A stretch of 64,000 bases of DNA, from assembly GCA_028023455.1 (NCBI GenBank), contig JAQFVV010012405.1:8411291-8475290 (forward strand), written 5' to 3'. Positions 58,950 through 64,000 of this stretch are shown one piece after another. The translations under genes were made by a program, and so were the position numbers. Source of the DNA: Epiperipatus broadwayi (Eukaryota; Onychophora; Udeonychophora; Euonychophora; Peripatidae). How positions within the stretch are numbered: the stretch's first letter is position 1; each line of letters starts with the position of its first letter. The notes beneath the pieces are model-generated. The model had not been told where the DNA came from and did no database searches. It was given only the letters and a program-made list of their open reading frames with translations.

Positions 58950-60422
58950 CAATCCATTGCAGGATGAAGGTCTCTCCAAGTTCAATCCATCTTCTCCGAT
59001 CTTTAGCTTTTCTTCTCCACATCACCCCTGCACACTTTCTTATTTCATCCATCTATCTCACATGTGGTCTCTTTCTGGGTCTTTTACAATCTATTGGAAT
59101 CCAGTTTAAGATTTCAATTGTCCATCTATTATCATCTCTTCTAGCAATATATCCAGTCCAACTCCACTTCAGTCTTATAATTTTTTTCAATGAGGTCAGT
59201 AACACCTGTTTGTTCTCTTACCCATATATTGCGCTTTCGATCTCTTCTTATTACTCCTAACATGCATCTGTCCATATTTCTTTTGAGTGATCTGAAGTCT
59301 CTGTATTGCTCTTCTATTAAGTGTTCAAGTCTCAGATCCATAAGTAAGAACTGGTAAAACACGTTTATTAAAAACCTTTTCAAACATATAGACATATTTC
59401 CTTTTAGTATGAAGTTATTTCTACCAAAAGCACTCCAACAAAGTTTAATTTTATGATTAATTTCATCCATTATGTTTCCATCTGTATTAATAATCTGACC
59501 AAGGTATTTGTAGCTGTTAACTTCTTCTAACTCATTATAATCAATCTTTATTTTCATAATTTGAGAAAATCCATTGAACATTACTTTAGTCTTTTTAACA
59601 TTTATCTTTAGTCCTACTTTCATCTAATAACTCCTGCAACATTTCCTGCAGATCTAAAGCATTATTTGCAAAAACAGCTTCATCATCTGCAAAATCTAAA
59701 TGATTTAAATAATCTCCATTTACTTTCACTCCTTTAGTTTCCCATTTTAATCCAGAAAATACTTCTTGCAGTACTGCTGTAACAAGTTTTGGAGATATGG
59801 AGTCACTCTGTCTTACACCCTTCTCAATATTGACTTTCCTAGTATCATTATGTAATCTAATTGTTGCTGTTGCATTTTTATAAATATTCTTCAAAATATG
59901 ATAATATCCTGGATCTATATCTTGATGATCCAGTGCTTTAATCATTGAAGAAATGTTTATAGAATCAAATGCCTTTTCATAATCTACAAATCCAAACCAT
60001 AATGGCAACTTATATTTATTTGTCCTTTCTATAACTTCTCTCAATACCTGGATATGATCTACTGTATTAAAAGCACTTTTAAATCCAGATTGTTCTCTTG
60101 ATTGGTGGAAATGTAATGTTCTCTGTAGACGAGTTGTAATTATCTTGGTAAAAATTTTGTATAAAACTGATAAAAGGCTGACAACTCCGTCATTTCTAAT
60201 ATCTTCTTTATCACCTTTTTTAAATATTAATACTTCATTCTTCCAATCATCTGGTACATCTTTATCATTTAGACATTTGATATATAACTTTGCTAAAAAA
60301 AATTCTATTTCTTCACCTGCTTCTTTTAATATATCAATTATAATTCCATCATTACCTGGAGCTTTTCCTTTCCTCATAAATTTAATTGCATATCTCACTT
60401 TTTCATTTAAAATTCTGGGCAA
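58950..60422 (-). pseudogene. RTE-like reverse transcriptase, frameshifted
   Basis: The main open frame (60422-59595, 275 codons) holds fingers GKAPGNDGIIIDILKEAGEE (about residue 19), palm motif A GFVDYEKAFDSI (144-155), motif B KGVRQSDSISPKL (201-213) and motif C DFADDEAVF with the catalytic FADD (244-247). A shift near 59620 leads into the second frame (59623-59141), with KVGLKINVKKTKVMFNGF and the thumb VNSYKYLGQIINTDGNIMDE. A further shift near 59145 leads to the C-terminal tail WMDEIRKCAGVMWRRKAKDR, ending near 58950. Motif B has S where RTE enzymes have G (RQGD), which would probably impair it. Inactive, but recently so. Confidence 0.88.
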
Positions 60423-60657
60423 TTCGGAAGATATCGTAGATATAGGAGGTACTTGTTCTTTATTACTATATAATTCTTGTTAGAAGAAGTCTTTAACTCA
60501 TTCATGATATCATCTCTCTTTTTAGTAATAATTCCATATTTTTTTCTTATTGCAGATATAAATTTCCTACCAAAATGTTGTTTTACACTCTTGAGACTTT
60601 TATTCTCTTCTACAGCTTTTTTTTGCTAGTTCACAGTTATACTTTCTTATATCATTT

Positions 60658-60864
60658 TCAACTCTTTTCCACCATTTTACAAAATTCGAGATATTCAATC
60701 CTTTTTATTGCATCATTTTTGTATATTTTCATATTCCTTTTTTTCTTCATAAATTCTCTAGTCTCAGTAGAAATTTTATTGGTTAATTCCTGCTTCTTTC
60801 TACCAGCTATTTTTGTTGCAGTTTTTAAAAGGGTATCAGTTATTTTTTTATTAATTTCATTCAA
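60658..60864 (-). pseudogene. RTE-like EN-RT linker fragment
   Basis: An open frame of 68 codons, MNEINKKITDTLLKTATKIA through EFCKMVEKS. The region TREFMKKKRNMK…IEYLEFCK corresponds to the basic linker that joins endonuclease and RT in RTE proteins. It is separated from the RT frame by about 230 bases with shifts. The same linker is visible in copies R2 and R4. Confidence 0.7.
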
Positions 60865-61370
60865 ATCTGAATCGTGTTCAAAATCTACTAATATTTGAAA
60901 CCAATTTGTAAGTTCTAATTTAAATTCATTAAAATGTTTCTGAAGATTAGGAATATCAACTGTAAATATTGTTTTTCTTAATAACTGTTGTCTCTAGTTT
61001 TGCATTAACCCATATCTTACATCTTACTAATCAATGATCACTTCTTGTGTTAAATTTATTAAAAACATTACAATCTGTAAATATGTATTTTCTGTTAGTC
61101 AAAATATAATCCAATTCTGCTGTACCTTCATTTGGATGCTTCCATGTCCATTTCCTTTTAACATTTTTCTCAAAAAAAATAATTCATAATATAAAGTTTT
61201 TCTTTTTCTGCAAACTCCACAAGTCTATGTACTCTCTCATTTCTATTACCATAACCAAAAATTATTACTTCATAAATACTATATATTCTCAGTGCTACAT
61301 ATGTTGTTGCTTGGTTATAAGTTTGTTAAAATGGTATTAAGATATAATACAGATGTGATGGGTTTATTAA

Positions 61371-62313
61371 AACACTTTCATGGATCAATTTTGTTATTGG
61401 TCCAGCGAAGTAAAACTCTGAAACTTTTAATTGGTCAAGTGACAAACTTTTTGATACAAATATTTTCATCTTTTAATGTATATTAATTTTAGTTTCGTTT
61501 TCAAAAAGTATATTAATTATTTGTAATGTTAGGAAAGTAAACGAAAGTTATTTCAAAAATATATATTTTATTTGTATTTTATAGAAATATTCAAAAGCGG
61601 AAAAATCAAAGAAAACATTACGAGCGAATTAGAAGCATTGTAAATGTCATTTAGATCCCTCCCAGATTTCACGTTACGAATTTTTTAGGAAAAATCTTAA
61701 CGTCTTTCTCAAAATAATTATACTTTCAGCATATTATTAGAAAAATATACCAAAAATACATTATAGTGCCAGAAAAATATTCTAAATCATTAATCTTTGT
61801 TTGAAAATCAAATAAACAGATTGGAGCAATCTAACCTCTTGACAAGATGTCAAAAATTGCTGCTACAGCTGGTTTCTTTTTCAATTTACAATTGTGTAAA
61901 GTATACAATTTTTTAATAAAACCTTACTACTTTTGTAAAATAACTATATTTTTATTAGAAATATTAGATTTTATGAAAATTATTTATAATATGTACGAAA
62001 CATAATAAAAAAAAAACACTCCAAAACATATATTTTCATTTTAGCGGTGAAAAAATATTTAACCGAATCATCAGCCAATAAGAATTGGGAATAGGTTATC
62101 CAACCAATCAAAACTGGCCTTCTTTTGTTCAACTTAAAACCCACCTAGTATTGATTTTTTACTTGTAAAATAATTCAAAAGAGGGCAGCATCTTATAGGC
62201 CTTGCTCTAAGCTTTAATACGGGTATTTTTTCTTCAATGTAACTAAAAAATTGGCTGAGTTAGAGCAATCTAAAGGTGACAACCACAATCTCGCGTTTCA
62301 GGCTATTAAAGTG
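61371..62313 (+). mobile_element. piggyBac-like MITE, copy 3
   Basis: It ends at TTAA 62314-62317 with terminus CACTTTAATAGCC read inwards. The left TTAA (61367-61370) is followed by AACACTTTCATGG, so the left terminus is worn. The inside matches copies 1 and 2: GTTTCGTTTTCAAAAAGTATATTA, a CAGCCAATAAGAATTGG and CAACCAATCAAAACTGG pair, ATTGATTTTTTACTTGTAAA, and GAGTTAGAGCAATCTAAAGG near the right end. Noncoding. It lies about 95 bp from the truncated 5' end of RTE copy R6. Confidence 0.75.
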
Positions 62314-62324
62314 TTAATTGATCT

Positions 62325-62960
62325 TAGCTTCCAGATTTATAGTATGCTGATAATGATTATGTTGTTGACAATTCAAAGGATATATTACAAAGTGTTTTGA
62401 ATGCCATTTATTATGAGTTAGGATTAGTAATTAATGTTCATAAAACTCAAAGACTTTTATCACTCAATGATGGGAGAATAACTTTTTAACTAGAAAAATA
62501 AACTTGAATGTTGAAGGGCAACACAATGTATTTCGTCATAGTGATATAATTAGTGCTGTTAAATCAGTTGTATATGGAGCTATTATTTTACTTAGCCTGT
62601 TTTATAGAAATGAGAACTCTTTATCAATGCAACATAAAGGCAATAGAAATTATTGATTTTTTCTAGATTCTAAGAATATTATTTCATTTCAAATTTTGTT
62701 GAATATTATACTATATACAGCAGTCAATTATTGTATTTAAATCATATTTATTGGATGGTGTGAGTGAAAAAAATGTTGACAGCCTTCCTAAAAAAGTATT
62801 TTATGATGAACTTGTGCATAATTTTCATAGGAGAGTAACTTCATTTATGTTATAAAAATTATCTCCCAAGACATTGAAATGCAATATCAAATAGTTTCAT
62901 TGAAATTATATAGCTGAAAATAAAATACAATGAAAAGCTGAAATTAGGTCATGTGTTGAA
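62325..62960 (+). mobile_element. Decayed reverse transcriptase fragment, fifth type
   Basis: One frame from about 62341 gives YADNDYVVDNSKDILQSVLN and AIYYELGLVINVHKTQRLLS, the motif C region and thumb of a LINE RT of the RYADDxxxVxxSxxxLQxxLN…GLxxNxxKTQ type. The second catalytic Asp is Asn (YADN). Further on come SAVKSVVYGAIIL and, in another frame, VSEKNVDSLPKKVFYDELVH, resembling the RIPKxxFYGEL tail of the same proteins. The 5' part and tail are absent. Confidence 0.75.
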
Positions 62961-63327
62961 GTCTTGTAAAATGTCAAATTCGTTGCAGAAGTTAAAAGAT
63001 AGTGTCACAACTTATCAAATTTATACTGAGTAAAAGATCAGCATGTGTTATATGTATTTATGTTTAACAAGTTGGTTTGTATAATCATTGTGAATCTCCC
63101 TTCTAATATTTTGATTATTTACTTCTTGTCTGGTATTAGATTGATCATATACATTTAGAATGACAGCTATGAAAATATTAAATATCTAAAAAGTGAGATT
63201 TAAAAATTGTCTGTTTAGTATTAATTTTGTACATAATTTACCATCTAATATTCAGCATAATTCTGAAAGTAAGAACATTTTGTGTGAACATATATATATA
63301 TATTGGTTGTTTATTTCTTTTTTTAAG

Positions 63328-63399
63328 GGAATGTTTGAACCATTTTTAAAAAGCTTTTTTGTTCGATCCAGTGATGCTACTCATATAAAATTACTCAAA
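63328..63399 (+). CDS. AP3B1: AP-3 complex subunit beta, exon G (trunk)
   Basis: Twenty-four codons in phase 0: GMFEPFLKSFFVRSSDATHI then KLLK. It corresponds to [20 protein letters not shown] of vertebrate beta-3, a well-known signature of the trunk. The acceptor is TTTCTTTTTTTAAG, unusual in having A before the AG; the donor is AA|GTAAGT. The frame is also open upstream to 63193, but that part is intron. Confidence 0.96.
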
Positions 63400-63477
63400 G
63401 TAAGTTGAAGTATGAATATTATTTTACTTTTGATGAAGTTGAATTACATATTTACATATATATATATATATTTTTAG
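63400..63477 (+). other. AP3B intron G-H (78 bp)
   Basis: GTAAGT…TTTTTAG, phase 0, with a (TA)n run before the acceptor. It is the only short intron seen; the other six are 2.5 to 9.1 kb. Confidence 0.95.
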
Positions 63478-63540
63478 TTAGAAATTCTGACCAATTTAGT
63501 AACTGAAACAAGTAGTTCCACTATTCTGAGAGAGTTTCAA
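63478..63540 (+). CDS. AP3B1: AP-3 complex subunit beta, exon H (trunk)
   Basis: Twenty-one codons in phase 0: LEILTNLVTETSSSTILREF then Q. The vertebrate counterpart is LEILTNLANEANISTLLREFQ. The donor AA|GTAAGC follows directly. The next exon (expected to begin near TYVKSQD…) is not in the remaining 460 bases. With exons A to G this completes 849 coding bases in one uninterrupted frame. Confidence 0.95.
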
Positions 63541-64000
63541 GTAAGCTCAATATTTATTTTTAAATTATTTATTGTATTACATAATATTAAATGAATGGAG
63601 GGGGTGTGTGCTTTATAATGTTAATGAAATTTGATATTTTGATGGTAGTGGGATTAAGATGATTTCATGTGTGCCTGCTGTAGCATGTACTTATATCTAA
63701 ATGAGAGTTGGAATCATGATATATAAAAAAAATTGTTAGTGTAAGATATTACATTTTGTATATACTATTTAATAAATTAATGCCTCATTAAGTATTACTC
63801 TTTTTTTTTTTTAAATGGACTTTTATTTTTAATTAATAAAGTATTCTACACACTTTTCTTTCCAAATCTTGCTTTATTATATGAACCATTTTTTAAAATT
63901 TCTTTGTATACATTATAATATCTTTGTAATATTTTGACTCGCTTCTATAATCACTTTCAAGAATCATTATTTCTTTTTGTATTTATTGTTATCATCATCA
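63541..64000 (+). other. AP3B intron downstream of exon H (partial)
   Basis: AT-rich intron. The last 12 bases, TTATCATCATCA, look like the start of a (CAT)n tail and may be the 3' end of another minus-strand RTE copy that continues past the window. Confidence 0.6.

Larger units (their letters stand above)
58921..61275 (-). mobile_element. RTE-like retrotransposon, best copy (R6)
   Basis: The minus strand reads from the end of the endonuclease region (about 61275, 5'-truncated) through the EN-RT linker and RT to the 3' end, with a (GAT)n tail on the minus strand (seen as TCATCATCATCATC at 58924-58941). RTE elements characteristically end in TGA- or ATG-type short repeats. It has few frameshifts and serves as the reference for the other five copies. 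A duplicated target site could not be identified. Confidence 0.9.
57393..63327 (+). other. AP3B intron F-G (5,935 bp)
   Basis: GTAAGT…TTTTAAG, phase 0. It contains a (GAT/GGT) low-complexity stretch (about 57488-57523), a foldback and tandem repeat (58681-58917), RTE copy R6 (58921-61275), piggyBac-like MITE copy 3 (61371-62313) and an RT fragment (62325-62960). 57524-58680 and 62961-63327 show nothing else. Confidence 0.85.

Noticed and set aside
63193-63408. 71-codon open frame across exon G
   Set aside because: Only 63328-63399 is coding; the upstream part is intron that happens to be open.
1-64000. CRISPR array, prophage, bacterial operon or integrated virus
   Set aside because: No regularly spaced direct repeats, no bacterial-type genes, and all reverse transcriptases belong to non-LTR retrotransposons.

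Overview
The window is AT-rich eukaryotic genomic DNA (visibly about three quarters A+T) and is almost entirely intron and repeat. One host gene can be read with certainty. Eight short exons on the + strand (29873 to 63540) encode 283 consecutive residues of the beta subunit of the AP-3 adaptor complex (AP3B1/AP3B2 family; Drosophila ruby). They cover part of the N-terminal adaptin trunk. The first coding exons lie outside the window, and the protein continues beyond position 64000. Protein details such as the exon C start ([13 protein letters not shown]) look arthropod-like to me. Together with jockey-like, RTE-like, piggyBac-like and hAT-like repeats and multi-kb AT-rich introns, this suggests an arthropod, perhaps a chelicerate. 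That is inference, not proof.

Layout. Positions 1-29872 carry no recognised AP3B exon: this is either one intron longer than 29.8 kb or intron plus unrelated flank. It holds a 5'-truncated jockey-like element (1-1781, -), a piggyBac-like MITE (1896-2733), a tRNA-derived SINE with a 12-bp target duplication (5648-5744), a palindrome/tandem repeat cluster (8480-9366), three decayed RTE copies on + (9365-17165), two TIR MITEs (13020-13188; 14093-14912), a hammerhead-like motif (about 15723-15767, -) and an RTE copy on - (20040-22230) split by a 490-bp hAT deletion derivative (20105-20594). Positions 29873-63540 are the AP3B exons, with introns of 5.9, 3.7, 2.5, 5.6, 9.1, 5.9 and 0.078 kb. Those introns carry five further decayed non-LTR reverse transcriptase remnants, the best preserved RTE copy (58921-61275, -), two more piggyBac-like MITEs, several SINEs and foldback repeats.

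How it fits together. The window is a conserved housekeeping gene stretched by layers of transposon insertion and decay. No operon, viral locus, CRISPR array or obvious new multi-gene system was seen. The most unusual signals are three sites whose minus strand matches a minimal type I hammerhead ribozyme. Two of these form a direct-repeat pair about 354 bp apart, the arrangement expected of Penelope-like pseudo-LTRs or animal retrozymes. All calls were made by eye; no database search or computation was run.
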